NCBI GenBank assembly: GCA_021521415.1 | Contig: JAIQDT010004232.1 | Coordinates: 62,001 to 126,000, forward strand | Reading direction: 5' to 3' | Length of the DNA: 64,000 nt | Origin: Bidens hawaiensis | Taxonomy: Eukaryota; Streptophyta; Magnoliopsida; Asterales; Asteraceae | Shown: one piece after another, positions 11,735 to 22,588 of the stretch | How the letters are laid out: each line of letters opens with the position of its first letter | Numbering within the stretch: the stretch's first letter is position 1 | The notes under the pieces: generated by a model | What the model saw: the letters and a program-made list of their open reading frames with translations, nothing else | The model's database searches: none | What the model was told of the DNA's origin: nothing | Made by a program: the position numbers and the translations under genes

Positions 11735-12335
11735 CTTATAAGCGTATAAGTATTTAGGCCGTATAAGTATGTAAGCCGTGTATGTATGTCCACCATATAT
11801 GTATGTATACTTTATAAGTATGTAATCCGTGTACGTATGTGCACCGTATATGTATGAATACCGTATAAATACGTAATCCGTGTATGTACGTGCACCGTAT
11901 ATGTATGTACAACGTATAAGTGTATACAACATGTAAGTATGTAGGCAGCGTATGTATGTACAACGTATAAGTGTATACAGCGTGTATGTATGTAGGCAGC
12001 GTATAAGTGTATACATCGTATATGTATGCAAGCCGCGTATGTATGTGATATGTATATATATACGGCGTGTATGTATTGCATAACGTGTATGTATGTATAT
12101 CGTGTACATGTATGTGAATATGTATATAACGTATATGTATGTATGTATGCCGTGTACATGTATGTGTATATGTATCTAGCGTGTATGTGTATGACGTATA
12201 TGTATATGTATAACGTATATGTAGGTATGACGTGTATGTGTATGCATATGTATGTATACTGTGTATGTATGTATGTATCCCGAATATGTAGGTACCACGT
12301 ATATGTATGTATGACATATATGTATGTAAACAAAA
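11735..12335 (+). repeat. GTATGTAT / CGTATAAGT minisatellite inside the LTR
   Basis: About 600 bp of imperfect repeats built from GTATGTAT, CGTATAAGT and CGTGTATGTA blocks. Units of roughly 30-60 bp recur, for example GTATAAGTGTATACA near 11910, 11970 and 12000. The array lacks stops in several frames on both strands, which creates spurious Tyr-Ile-His-rich open frames. Confidence 0.85.
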
Positions 12336-13325
12336 ATATAGACTTATACGATATATACGCTTAGAACAAGGAACCGCTTAATAATGAAATGTAACGTTTA
12401 AAACGGGAAATGACCTAGACATATGATATATAGGAATAGTTAAGTGATGCTTGTTAATTGATACACAGTTAGCCGTGCACAACTCAAGACGGACATTACC
12501 GTAAATTCAGAAAGGAATCATTTACAGGTGAGTTTCTAGCCCAATTTCCTTGTTATGTTTTCGGGGCTGTGTGCATACTCGATGTGAATAGTTAATACAC
12601 TTACCTTAACTGGTAAGTGTATGGTATGCGATTATTATGAAATGTGATTGTATGAATAATGTATGAATGATACATGAACGATAAAGAAAACGTTAATAGT
12701 ATGCATAAAGTTATATAAATAAATATATGTAAGGAAAGGTATGTATGATGGTGAGATGAAGTATTATATGTTTAAGAAGGGAACATACCCTAATAATATC
12801 CACAAATTTAGGGAACATACCGTAATAATATCTGCGAAGATTATAGGGCGAAATACTCTTTATAATATAAGAATAGTTATGAATGTACTGTGTACGTATG
12901 TCAAAGAAAGAAAGTATGAAATAATGAAAGTGCGTATGTAAGTATGAAAGAAAGGTATCAGGCTAAGTATGTTATATGTTTCTACGGATACATATGAAAG
13001 TAAGTAGGTGAATGTATTATATGTAGCTTGATTAACTAAAATTCACTCAGCATAGCTGACTTTTAGTATGCACACAAGTAAATAAATTAAAGCAGCTGGC
13101 TTGAGACACATGACATGATCTGAAGAGATTGGCATCTGAAGAAGAATTGCCATGATGTTTTAATACTATGTTTTATGTTATGTTTAAAGACAATATTTAA
13201 ATGTTTTGTATTGGATGGTTGACTCTTATTATTCCGCGAAAAGTTTTTAATTAACTCTGATATTTAAAACTGTATTTATGAGTAAATTCAACGTTCAAGT
13301 AAGACACCGGGACCGGGACCTTATA

Positions 13326-13683
13326 TGTATGTATGTAAGTTAGGATACATATTTAATTGATGTTCTAATTTGGGTTTCACGAACATTAAAAAGAAAACTA
13401 CAGCTATATTAAATGCCACTCAAATGCGTGAAGTAGACATCTTTGGTTCATGCATAATATGTATCTATGTAGATATACGGACTTATTCAATGTTTGTTGT
13501 GTATAAAGTGTAAAATTAAAGAAAAAAAAACTACTTGTCATGATTAAAACAAATTAACCAAATGTTTTTACAAAGCATATATATTGCATTTCATAGGTTT
13601 ATAATATAAGTAATGATTATATAATAGGAGGACTATATTTCAGTTAAATTAAAAAATATATAATATAATATAATATAATATAA
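13326..13683. other. AT-rich intergenic DNA
   Basis: No gene or mobile-element signature. It ends in a short TATAATATAA tract next to the foldback element. Confidence 0.6.
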
Positions 13684-13965
13684 TATAAAGTTATTTTATA
13701 AAGGGTAACAAATATGAAAAGTGTGAGAAGCCATAAATAATTGACATGTTTCAAGTGGAGACAAAAAAAAAGGGTGTAGAGGTAATTATACACATTTTCT
13801 CTCTCCACATGCAAGACACATGTTAATACCCTCATCATTTTAGAAAGTTTATAACTTTTTCGTATGATATTTTTTTTAAAAAAAAAGTTCATCATAATAA
13901 CAAACGTTTTCTTATCTTTAATATGAGTATGATTTTTGTTATATAAAATTTAAAACAAAAATCAC

Positions 13966-14650
13966 GTCATTGTGTCTTTTCGCACACCATTGTGTCTTTT
14001 CGCTTATCATTGTGTCTTTTTTCGTCATTGTGTCTTTTCGCTTATCATTGTGTCTTTTTTCGTCATTGTGTTTTTTCGCACACCATTGTGTCTTTTCGCA
14101 CACCATTGTGTCTTTTCGCTTATCATTGTGTCTTTTCTCGTTTGTGTCTTTTCGCACACCATTGTGTCTTTTCGCTTATCATTGTGTCTTTTTTCGCCAT
14201 TGTATCTTTTCGCACACCACTGTGTCTTTCCGCACACCATTGTGTCTTTTCATTTATCATTGTGTCTTTTTTCGTCATTGTGTTTTTCGCACACTATTGT
14301 GTCTTTTCGCACACCATTGTGTCTTTTCACTTATCATTGTGTCTTTTTTCGTCATTATGTTTTTTCGCACGCCATTGTGTCTTTTCGCTTATCATTGTGT
14401 CTTTCGTCATTGCGTCTTTTCACACACCATTGTATCTTTTCGCTTATCATTGTGTCTTTTTTTGTCATTGTGTCTTTTCGCACACCGTTGTGTCTTTTCG
14501 CACACCATTGTCTTTTCGCTTATCATTGTGTCTTTTTTCGCCATTGTGTCTTTTTTCGTCATTATGTCTTTTCCCACACCATTGTGTTTTTTCGCTTATC
14601 ATTATGTCTTTTTTCGTCATTGTGTCTTTTCGCACACCATTGTGTCTTTA
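13966..14650 (+). repeat. CATTGTGTCTTTT higher-order tandem array
   Basis: About 35 units of 15-20 bp, all beginning CATTGTGTCTTTT. Three tail types can be told apart: A ends CGCACAC, B ends CGCTTAT, C ends TTCGT. They follow a mostly regular order A(A)BC, giving a higher-order unit of roughly 58-78 bp. All three plus-strand frames stay open because the units contain no stop in any frame. The resulting Cys-, Phe- and Leu-rich open frames are not genes. Confidence 0.9.
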
Positions 14651-14654
14651 ACTT

Positions 14655-14880
14655 GAAACGTAAAACACAATGGTGAATACGTATAACACAATGACCTAAA
14701 ACGTAAAAAACAATGATGAATACGTATAACACAATGACCTAAAACGTAAGACACAATGGTAAATACGTATAACACAATTGCCTAAAACGTAAGACACAAT
14801 GGTGAATATAATGACTTGAAACGTAAAACACAATGGAAACAACATATTACACAATGACACAATGAACAACAAAAAAAAAC
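14655..14880 (+). repeat. ACACAATG tandem array (opposite polarity)
   Basis: Units near 35-40 bp built from ACACAATGACCTAAAACGTA and AGACACAATGGTGAATACGT. They carry the reverse complement of the core word of the preceding array, so the two arrays can pair. Confidence 0.85.
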
Positions 14881-15225
14881 ACAATTAAAAAAACCCATTA
14901 ATTTTTTTTATTTTTATATAACAATATGATACTCATATTAAAGATAAAAAAACGCTTATTATTATGGTGGATTTTTTTTAAAAAAATAATGTCGTATGAA
15001 AAAAGTTATGGACATTTTAAAATGATGGGGGAATTGACTTGTGCCTAGCATGTGAAGAGAGAAAGTCAACAAATGTGTGTTATTAATTCATGCTCTTTCC
15101 ATCAATTTTTATTTATTAAATTAATCTCAACCATTCAAATCTAAGATCAATGGACAGGTTTCCTTCTCACCCTTCTCATTTTTGTTGTCCTTTGTATTTT
15201 AACTTTACCCTGTAATATAATATAA

Positions 15226-15823
15226 TCTATAATATATATAAACGAAGACATAAAAATCCTATGTGTCGCGATGTGGTCGCTCACCCTTTTTTTGGAGTCA
15301 CCAGATTTGCTTGATTTTTAAATTGAGGCTTCTTATACATTTGACCCGAATTCATGGGTATTGGTCTTACCAAACCCGGATATTCCTTAAACGGGTTATA
15401 AAATCTCATCAAATTATTTATGTAAAAAAATCCTATAAAATAGGATATAATAAAAAACTAATATCTTATTTATTTTGAAAAAGATATATATATTATTTAA
15501 ATTAAAAAACCAATTTGATAGTAAAAAAAAACGGGTCTTGAGTCTCATCAAATCATAAGTATATTATTAACTTTCATAAATATTATTTATAATTAAAAAA
15601 CCAATTTCATAGTAAAAAAAATAAACGGGTCTTGGGTCTCATCAAAACCATATAGCTTTTAAACCGGGTTATAACATCTCATTTATTTGTGAAACAATTT
15701 ATCATCAAACCATAAGTATATTATTAACTTTTATACAATAAAAAAATATAAATTAAAAAAGTAAATGAATATTAGAACAAACAATAAAAAAAAACCCCTG
15801 TAATACGGGGGGATAAAAACTAG
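15226..15823 (+). mobile_element. Non-autonomous Helitron, copy 1
   Basis: Starts 5'-TCTATAATATATATAAACGAAG after an A and ends ...AAAAACTAG before a T. A GC hairpin (CCCCTGTAATACGGGG) lies about 9 nt before the CTAG. These are the standard Helitron termini: 5' TC, a 3' hairpin plus CTRR, and an A-T insertion site. No Rep/helicase is encoded. 598 bp, closely related to copy 2. Confidence 0.8.
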
Positions 15824-15828
15824 TATAA

Positions 15829-16349
15829 TCTATAATATATATAAACGAAGACATAAAAATCACACGTGTCGCGATGTGGACGCTTCCCTTTTTTTGGAGT
15901 CACCAGATTTGCTGATTTTTAAATGGAGGCTTCGCATTCATTTGACCCGAATCGCGGGTATGAGTCTCATCAAACCCAGATATTTCTTAAACGGGTTATA
16001 ACATCTCATTAAATAAAAAATTAATCTCACCAAATATTTAATTTAAAAATCCTATAAAATAGGGATATACTAAAGATTAATATTTTATTTATTTAAAAAA
16101 AGATATATATTATATATAATTAAAAAAATAATTTTATAGTAAAAAAATAAACGGGTCATGGGTCTCATCAACCCCTTATAGCTTTTAAAACCATGTTATA
16201 TCATCTCATTTATTTGTGAAACAATTTATCATCAAACCATAAGTATATTATTAACTTTCATACAATAAAAAAATAAAAAATAAAAAAATAAATAAATATT
16301 ATAAACAAATAATATAAACAACCCCCGTAATACAGGGGATAAAAACTAG
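15829..16349 (+). mobile_element. Non-autonomous Helitron, copy 2
   Basis: Same TC start and the same CTAG end with a CCCCGTAATACAGGGG-type hairpin, 521 bp. It begins 5 bp (TATAA) after copy 1 ends, in the same orientation. Internal blocks correspond in order to those of copy 1 (GTCGCGATGTGG, GGAGTCACCAGATTTG, AAACGGGTTATAA), with small deletions. Confidence 0.8.
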
Positions 16350-16649
16350 TATAATATAATATAATATAATATAATTACATTTTGTAATGTTGTTTTCAAT
16401 TGTGGTCGCACTAAAAATACCTAAATAAATGGGCCCTTTTCACAAATCACTTTCCTTTTCGCTTTCTAATTTTGGGTGCTTTTCTCCATTGATGATGCAA
16501 TCTTTTTATCGTTTTTTCTTCTGCTCTATAATTGAAAATCAAGCATCGGCTGTCTAACTTTTGAAATTATCAGCAGATATTTATAAAAACTTATCAGTAG
16601 CTAGCCATTCAAATAGTATCATGCATGCAATAATTAATTGCATATATAC

Positions 16650-16828
16650 AGGGTGTTTGGGATTGTTTATTTTGAGCAACTCATGACTTATTAATTTTTG
16701 AAAAATTAAAAAGGTGTTTGATGTTGTAATATTTCGTGAGATTATAAGTTAATAAGTTATAAAGTTGTAACTTATTAACCTATGGAAAAAGTTATAAAGA
16801 GGTAAAAGAAGGAATCCCAAACATCCCC
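16650..16828. mobile_element. Small inverted-repeat element (MITE-like)
   Basis: Left end GGGTGTTTGGGATT and right end AATCCCAAACATCCCC are inverted copies of about 14-16 bp. The body is about 180 bp, AT-rich and non-coding, with a further internal palindrome (AAGTTAATAAGTTATAAAG with TTATTAACCTAT). No clear TSD, so the superfamily is open. Confidence 0.55.
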
Positions 16829-16879
16829 ATAATTACGTAACATCTTAATATTCCATTATATACTTGCAATTAGAGGTGC

Positions 16880-17105
16880 ACAAATCGGTTTTTTTGAAAA
16901 AACCGGTTCGGTTTTTAACCGGACCGGTTTTTTTTATCCAGAAAAAAACCGGTTCGGTTAATAACCGGACCGGTTATTAACCGGTTATTATTGCTGAAAA
17001 CTCAAACCGGCCAAACCGGTTTGGACCGGTTTAGAAACCGGTTAGAACCGGTTATTAAACCGGTTTTTTTATAACCGGTCTAACCGGTTAACCGGTTTTT
17101 TTTTT
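16880..17105. repeat. Left subterminal AACCGGTT repeats
   Basis: Many copies of CCGGTT, AACCGG and AACCGGTT in both directions over about 220 bp. Clusters of this kind in hAT elements bind transposase (family knowledge). Confidence 0.9.
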
Positions 17106-17303
17106 TTTTTTTTTTTTTTTTTGCTTTAGGGTTTAGGGTTTCGTTGTTAGCATTCTTTGCTTGGAAGATTAAAAACACATAACTTTCATTTATAGCTTTT
17201 ACATTAAAAATACAAACATTAAATCGTTATCGCATATTCGTAACTCAAAAATACAAACATTAAAGAATGCTTAGACACGATTACATTAACAAGTTGATGT
17301 TTG

Positions 17304-19406
17304 TTACTCATTTTCTTCGCTACCCGATCCCGAGCTATTCCTTAGGTAATCGTCGTACGCGGCTTCTTCATCGGTCATTGGTTGAGTGTGTCCTTGATTG
17401 ACCTCGTCTTCATACAAGGCCGCCTCATAGTCCATTTCCCCCTCGAGTGAGCGTTGATGTTGTGCCCTGTCTAAAGAGTCCAAGTAATCCTTGTAGCAAA
17501 TCGACATCTCTACAGCTGGTGGAGTGAGTCGAGTCCTCCTAATCGATATAACCCTGCCAGAAACAGAAAAAGCAGACTCCGAAGCTACCGTGGAAGCTTG
17601 GACCGTTAGTAAATCTTTGGCCATGGCGGCGAGGATCGGAAACTCATCCTCCTTACCTCTCCACCAAGCCAGCAAATCAAGACTTCTAAATTCATCCGGA
17701 GTCATGTGTTTCACAAAGTTGGTACCACCATACCTTCCAAGTTCACTGCTTGGGGTGTTTACCCTTTGACGTTTACCGGCGTCTTCCCAAATCATGTAGT
17801 ACATCCCCATTTCAAGGTCGGTTTGGGATTGGGATTGGGCAACAGCTCTTAACGAGTCATGAATTTGGGAAGACGACCCGTATCTTGTAAGGTAAACATC
17901 ATACATGTTTGCCAAGGTGGTGTTGAAATCATTCTTTAAAGTTTGGCTATAATAGGGGTTTTGATCGTCGTTTAACCCTAGCTCATCACAAATTTTTTCT
18001 ATTAAAGCTTCAACACCACCAACATTGATGCAAGGGTTTAACGCAGCAGCACAGGTCAAAACAGCGGGTAGTTCTTGAAAATATTTTTTAAATTTTTCTT
18101 TCATTTTTACACCCATATCAAAATAAGGTGCACCCCTACAATGAAGGTCACTCAACTTTGTGCACATGACAGCAATTTTTGGTAAAGCAATGGGGCTTGT
18201 TGGATAGTAAACCCCGGATAAACTACTTGTGCAAGATTTAAAAATTTGAAGAACCTCCGTAACGATCTCAATCAATAACCAGTTTCTAGGATCGTACGGT
18301 GCACATTTACCCCTATTTGACAAAATTTGATGAAACGCAATTAACGATTGTTTTTGTTGGATGGCTTTCTCAAACATTTCACAAGTCGAGTTCCATCTTG
18401 TTGGACAATCCCAATTAGGCCCCAACCATTGACAGTTAGCTTCTTCACAAAATTTTTTGTATCTTGAAAATGTTGAATTGTTGCTAAAAACATCTCGTAA
18501 CATTCTTTTAAAATTGTTTCTTTGCGTTTCGATCACGTTTAACCCATCTTGCACGGCCAAGTTGATAATATGTGCAATGCATCGGCTATGAAAAAACGCT
18601 CCATCACAGATAGGTTTATACTTTAATTTTAAATGGCCAACCGCGGCCGTATTGTTGGACGCGTTATCAAACGATATTGAAAAGATTTTATCTTCAATCT
18701 TGTATTGTCGAATGACTTTATCCAAGAGTTTAAAAATATTTCTACCCGTGTGCGGGTAATCAAACAATTGAAACGCAACGGTTCGTTTCATCATTTGCCA
18801 CGACCGGGGGTCAACCCAATGAGCCGTCACACAAATGTATGAGTCGGGCGAACCATTAGGTACCGACCACACATCCGTGGTTAAGTTCACACCAGTTTGT
18901 AAGTTTGAAAAGTATGAAATTAGTTCGGATTTAGCGTTTTTCCATGCTTTAAGCATATCTCTTCTAAGGGTCGAACGACTTACGTGTTGGTAGCGTGGTT
19001 GAACATACGTTTGCATCATCTGCGTGAATTGAGGGTTGTCGAAGTGGTTGAAAGGAAGTGATTGTTGAATCACAAAGTTGCCAAACTGTTGACGTACCGC
19101 TTCAAGGTCGTACGTAAACACCGTTCCTTGATTCGTCATCTCCGGCTGCGAACTACTTCCGGATTCGTCCTTCAAGACCTTGCAAGAGGGCTTTTCTACA
19201 TGAGCTCTTAAACTGGAGTTTGCTTCTTTGTTATAAAACTTCAAACAATGTTTGCATCTAGCTTTTTGGGTTCCGTTAGACATTTCGCATAGGTCGAAAT
19301 GTTGCCAAATATCTTGGTTTCGTTTCGTGGGGATGACCCGAACGACGGTTTCTCCCGTGTTCGAGGCACCCATGTTGACCGATGAAGCAGCACTTTGGGA
19401 GGCCAT
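17304..19406 (-). CDS. hAT transposase with BED zinc finger
   Basis: An open frame of 700 codons beginning MASQSAASSV. An N-terminal BED-type zinc finger has Trp34, Cys51, Cys54, His69 and Cys75. The hAT catalytic core shows Asp178 in TTDVW, Asp247 in SISFDNASNN, the conserved Cys276-x2-His279 in RCIAHIINLA, and Trp338 in CPTRWNS. The third acidic residue is Glu610 in ASTVASESAFS, inside the C-terminal dimerisation region that begins LLAWWRGKEDEFP. This is the full residue set for cut-and-paste transposition, and the length is typical of plant RICESLEEPER/ZBED-like proteins. Domesticated hAT genes lack intact element ends, whereas this one sits between matching TIRs and a perfect TSD, so a mobile-element gene is more likely. 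The protein would act in the nucleus. Activity is not shown. Confidence 0.93.
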   Translation of the reverse strand: MASQSAASSVNMGASNTGETVVRVIPTKRNQDIWQHFDLCEMSNGTQKARCKHCLKFYNKEANSSLRAHVEKPSCKVLKDESGSSSQPEMTNQGTVFTYDLEAVRQQFGNFVIQQSLPFNHFDNPQFTQMMQTYVQPRYQHVSRSTLRRDMLKAWKNAKSELISYFSNLQTGVNLTTDVWSVPNGSPDSYICVTAHWVDPRSWQMMKRTVAFQLFDYPHTGRNIFKLLDKVIRQYKIEDKIFSISFDNASNNTAAVGHLKLKYKPICDGAFFHSRCIAHIINLAVQDGLNVIETQRNNFKRMLRDVFSNNSTFSRYKKFCEEANCQWLGPNWDCPTRWNSTCEMFEKAIQQKQSLIAFHQILSNRGKCAPYDPRNWLLIEIVTEVLQIFKSCTSSLSGVYYPTSPIALPKIAVMCTKLSDLHCRGAPYFDMGVKMKEKFKKYFQELPAVLTCAAALNPCINVGGVEALIEKICDELGLNDDQNPYYSQTLKNDFNTTLANMYDVYLTRYGSSSQIHDSLRAVAQSQSQTDLEMGMYYMIWEDAGKRQRVNTPSSELGRYGGTNFVKHMTPDEFRSLDLLAWWRGKEDEFPILAAMAKDLLTVQASTVASESAFSVSGRVISIRRTRLTPPAVEMSICYKDYLDSLDRAQHQRSLEGEMDYEAALYEDEVNQGHTQPMTDEEAAYDDYLRNSSGSGSEENE

Positions 19407-19659
19407 GATAATCGACTACGAATTAAGAGTGGTATACTCGAGTATGAAATAAACGACTACGAAAGAAGAGCGTTTGGAGTTGTATAATCGCGTATGAAAT
19501 AAACGTTTAGAGCTTTTGGAGTTGTATAATCAAGTGTGATCTAACCAATACCCAACCTAAACTATATATAGATGTTTGTGGGGGTAAAATGGTAAAAAAA
19601 CAAAAAAAAAACGGCTAAAAAACGGTCAAAAACACAAAAAAAACGGCTATAAGGCCGTT

Positions 19660-19960
19660 TGGTAACGTTCGAAAACCGGTTAAACCGGTTAACCGGTTAT
19701 TAAAAAACCGGTTAACCGGTTTTTTTTATAACGGTAATAACCGGTTATTTTAAAAACCGGTTAACCGGTTTTTTAATAACCGGTTATTAAAAAAAACCGG
19801 TTTTTTTTATAACCGGTTATAAAACCGGTTTTGGGTCCAAAACTTATAACCGATACGTAAACCGGTTACGTAAACCGGTCAAACCGGTTTTTAAAAAAAC
19901 CGGTTTTTAAAAAACCGGTTTTCGGTTAAACCGGCCAAACCGGTTCCGTAACCGGTTTTT
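19660..19960. repeat. Right subterminal AACCGGTT repeats
   Basis: A dense run of AACCGGTT and GGTTAACCGG words, the counterpart of the left cluster. It lies upstream of the transposase start and so may overlap its promoter. Confidence 0.9.
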
Positions 19961-19982
19961 TTTGACCACCTCTACTTGCAAT

Positions 19983-22184
19983 GGATATAACAACACAAAT
20001 ACGACTTACACGTAATAGAACAATCTAATATCTGAAAGAAGATTTACGCTTTGAGGCATATCCGCCTTGTAAAAAATTGATAAAATACGCATTCATTGTT
20101 TTAAGTTAAGTATGAGAGAACTCGAAGCAGTATTTTGTCCATGATATTTAGATGGTGGGTCTGAAAGGATTAAGAGAGATCATCGTGGACTGCTGCCTTT
20201 CACCAACCACACCGTCCACTTTGAAAATGTATTTAGATTTTCTTCGTTACAACCAAATCAAAATTTCGAACAATGTTCACCACCACTAAAAACATACAAA
20301 AAACATTCTTAATAAAAGATAATAACAAATAAAAAGACGAACATAATATGTTAAAAACTGGATCTTTCTTTACATAAATATATCGTTTGCAATATTTTAA
20401 AAACTATTTTTTTTCTCCAATTTTAAACAATGGGCACATCATTATTATTTGAGGAGACTGGGCATTGACTACAAAAAAGTAAATAAACGCTTATTTGGTT
20501 AGAAACTTTCCAGGAAAGGAGCTTTGTCTCTTCCATATAAGTTTGGTTATCGATTTGATTATATTTGTTTTGACTTGGTTTTCTTTTGAAAAACTTCTCC
20601 GCACATAAACAAGACGACTTTTAAAAATCTGACACAATTTTATGTAGTCTTTCTTTAGGACCGGTCCTAACGATTTAAATATCTTGTCCGAGCTAAAAGA
20701 CAAAGATTATTAGAGCACCCACATCCGATTTTCCATCTCTTTCATTTGACAAAAAAATTGCTATGGTTGATAAATAAACTATTTTTCATATATTAATTAT
20801 AAGAAATGTTTTCTCTTACTATTTCATTGTTCATTTTAATTTGTGCTAATTAAAGTTATACCATCTATTTTCTCATTTTTATTATATCTTATAATTTTCA
20901 TTTTCTTTCTTTAGCTTGTAGTAACTTTTAGATTTCTTTGATTAGAGTTTTAATAACTTCTACTTTAATCCTTAAGGTATTAGTAAAAATACAATATATC
21001 CTTATGATTTTGTTTAAATTTTGATAAATTATATTATAAGTTTTATTATTATTATTTTTATTATTATTATTTGAGTTAAAGGTTTTTTTTTTCCAATTTA
21101 CATGGTTTTTTATTGGTTCAACTTATCATTTTACGATAATATTTTACGTTTTGATCTATATTTTGCGAGTTAACCAACAACAACGCGTGTCTGGTGTTTA
21201 ACGTTTTTACGTTTTCTGTATGTTAACAACTCCGTCAAAACATGCGGGTAATAAGTTGACTTAGTTATTCTTTTATATGTTTTATGTTTGTATCTATTTT
21301 TTGAGTTAAACGTCGCAACACGTATGCGAGATTCAATATTTTTATTTCTACTTGTTGTTTGGTTAAAGTCCCGCAACAAAACACGTGTCTTGTAGTACTA
21401 TTTTATCTTAACTTGATACATAAATAAATGAACTAGTTATTTATTTTTAAAAATGAAAGTTATGAAAAAGAGGGGAGCATGCAAAACCAAATATTACTTG
21501 TATTTAAAATTAATTATGTTGATATGTAACGTATACTTATCTATATAAAAAATGGAGCAAGTTACGACGTGATTAGTCCAAAATAAAATAGCAGATATAA
21601 GCAATCCTGCCACTATTTTTTTTTAAATATTGACGAATTTAGAATATTTTTCTTACCAGTTTATTATTTTTTATTGTTTGAGTTTATGATTATCTAGTGT
21701 TAAGTTTTCGAGTTGGGTCTCATTAAAAAATGCAATAATCCTAAACTGGCCATCTTTCTTTTAAATACTTGAATTCAACACAATCAACATATAATTCTAA
21801 ACATAAACATATTCCTAATCTTGTTTGGTCTTCTGTTTACTTAAAATCAAATTAGATATTTTTTATCAACATACAATTCTAAACATAAACATATAATTTA
21901 AATCTTGTTCATTCTTCACTTAAAATCAAATTAGATATTTTTTTCTAATGTTCTTCTATAATCCTAATCAAGCTAAACATATTACAATTACACGTAAATG
22001 ATATACATAAACAATCATACAATTATTAGTTTTGTGGGTCAAGTTATTTTAAAAGAGGGAACACAAACGAGAATGACTTGTGGCTGAAAAATAACTAATA
22101 AAAAATTTAATTATAAAAATCAAAACTCAAAATATAAAGGTTTCACTCGTCTTCCTCGATAAAAAAATATATAAAAAAGGACAC
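19983..22184. other. AT-rich intergenic DNA
   Basis: No coding region I can support. TAGAGCACCCACATCC near 20710 resembles one end of a MITE without a partner. ATT-rich simple sequence lies near 21045-21070. Confidence 0.5.
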
Positions 22185-22430
22185 AATGTTGAGAAAAAAG
22201 ATCATTGTGTTTTAATTTATCATTATGATTTTTGTTTATTTTCGTCATTGATTGTGCATTTTTTATATTTACATTGTGTCTTTTTCCCCTGATATTATAT
22301 TATATTACTCAATATTGTGTTATATTTTGTTTGACATTGTGTTATATTTTACGATATATCGTGTTTTTTTTTAATTTATCATTTTGTTTTTTTGTTTATT
22401 TTCTTCATTGTGTATTTTTTCCTCTACTTT
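22185..22430 (+). repeat. Diverged CATTGTGT repeat block
   Basis: Several spaced CATTGTGT and TTCGTCATTG words, with ACACAATG once at the left. They resemble the core of the foldback element at 13684-15210. Far more degenerate; arms are not recognisable. Confidence 0.5.
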
Positions 22431-22588
22431 TTTATCTGGAACTAAAAAGACGGGATAAACGTCTTATTTTTTTTTTACTCTTTTGTTTTTTATTTTATTT
22501 TGAGTTACAATTATTTTTTTCTTGACTTTTTAGGGTTTTTTTATCTGATCACAAATCATTCTCACATTTTTCATTTTTGTCTCCCTTA

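Larger units (their letters stand above)
11023..13325 (+). mobile_element. Truncated Ty3/gypsy chromovirus: integrase tail, PPT and 3' LTR
   Basis: Only the 3' end remains. It runs in plus orientation from the last 35 integrase codons, through a polypurine tract, into an LTR beginning TGTAACATCC and ending at GGACCTTATA. The LTR belongs to the same family as the solo LTR at 23826-26332: both share the segment around GGTCCATGGGC...ACCCCTTA and the end region AATTAACTCTGAT...GAGTAAAT. The 5' part of the element is missing, so no TSD can be assigned. Confidence 0.8.
11164..13325 (+). repeat. 3' LTR of the truncated chromovirus
   Basis: A 2.16-kb LTR with TGTAACATCC at the start and a degraded CCTTATA end (the solo copy ends CCTTACA). 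It carries a good TATA box at 11336-11343 and a large GTATGTAT-type repeat field in the middle. Long open frames inside are repeat artefacts. Confidence 0.8.
13684..15210. mobile_element. Foldback-type element with long inverted arms and a tandem-repeat core
   Basis: The left arm (about 13684-13955) and right arm (about 14890-15210) are imperfect inverted copies. Matching pairs include ATCTTTAATATGAGTAT with ATACTCATATTAAAGAT, CCTCATCATTTTA with TAAAATGATGGGG, and GTGTGAGAAG with CTTCTCACCC. Between the arms, CATTGTGT repeats run one way and ACACAATG repeats the other, so the core is itself palindromic. TATAATATAA tracts abut both outer ends. No transposase is encoded. Long arms plus a repetitive core resemble foldback or Mutator-like non-autonomous elements; the class is inferred and no clear TSD is visible. 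Confidence 0.7.
16871..19974 (-). mobile_element. Complete hAT DNA transposon, possibly autonomous
   Basis: 3104 bp with imperfect terminal inverted repeats, TAGAGGTGCACAAA at the left and TAGAGGTGGTCAAA in reverse complement at the right (12 of 14 match). It is flanked by a perfect 8-bp target duplication, CTTGCAAT, at 16863-16870 and 19975-19982. Both subterminal regions are packed with AACCGGTT-type repeats, the typical transposase-binding layout of hAT elements. The single gene is uninterrupted. A run of T at about 17097-17122 and a short telomere-like TTTAGGG pair beside it lie downstream of the gene. Confidence 0.95.

Noticed and set aside
11675..12364. Open frames rich in Tyr, Ile, His and Thr on both strands
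   Set aside because: Produced by the GTATGTAT minisatellite in the LTR; both strands are open for the same reason.
13970..14676. Three overlapping plus-strand open frames of 219-234 codons, rich in Cys, Phe and His
   Set aside because: They are one tandem repeat read in all three frames; the unit contains no stop codon in any of them. No domain, no conserved start.
17125..17142. Telomere repeat (TTTAGGG)n
   Set aside because: Only two to three units within the hAT element; far too short for a telomere or interstitial telomeric tract.
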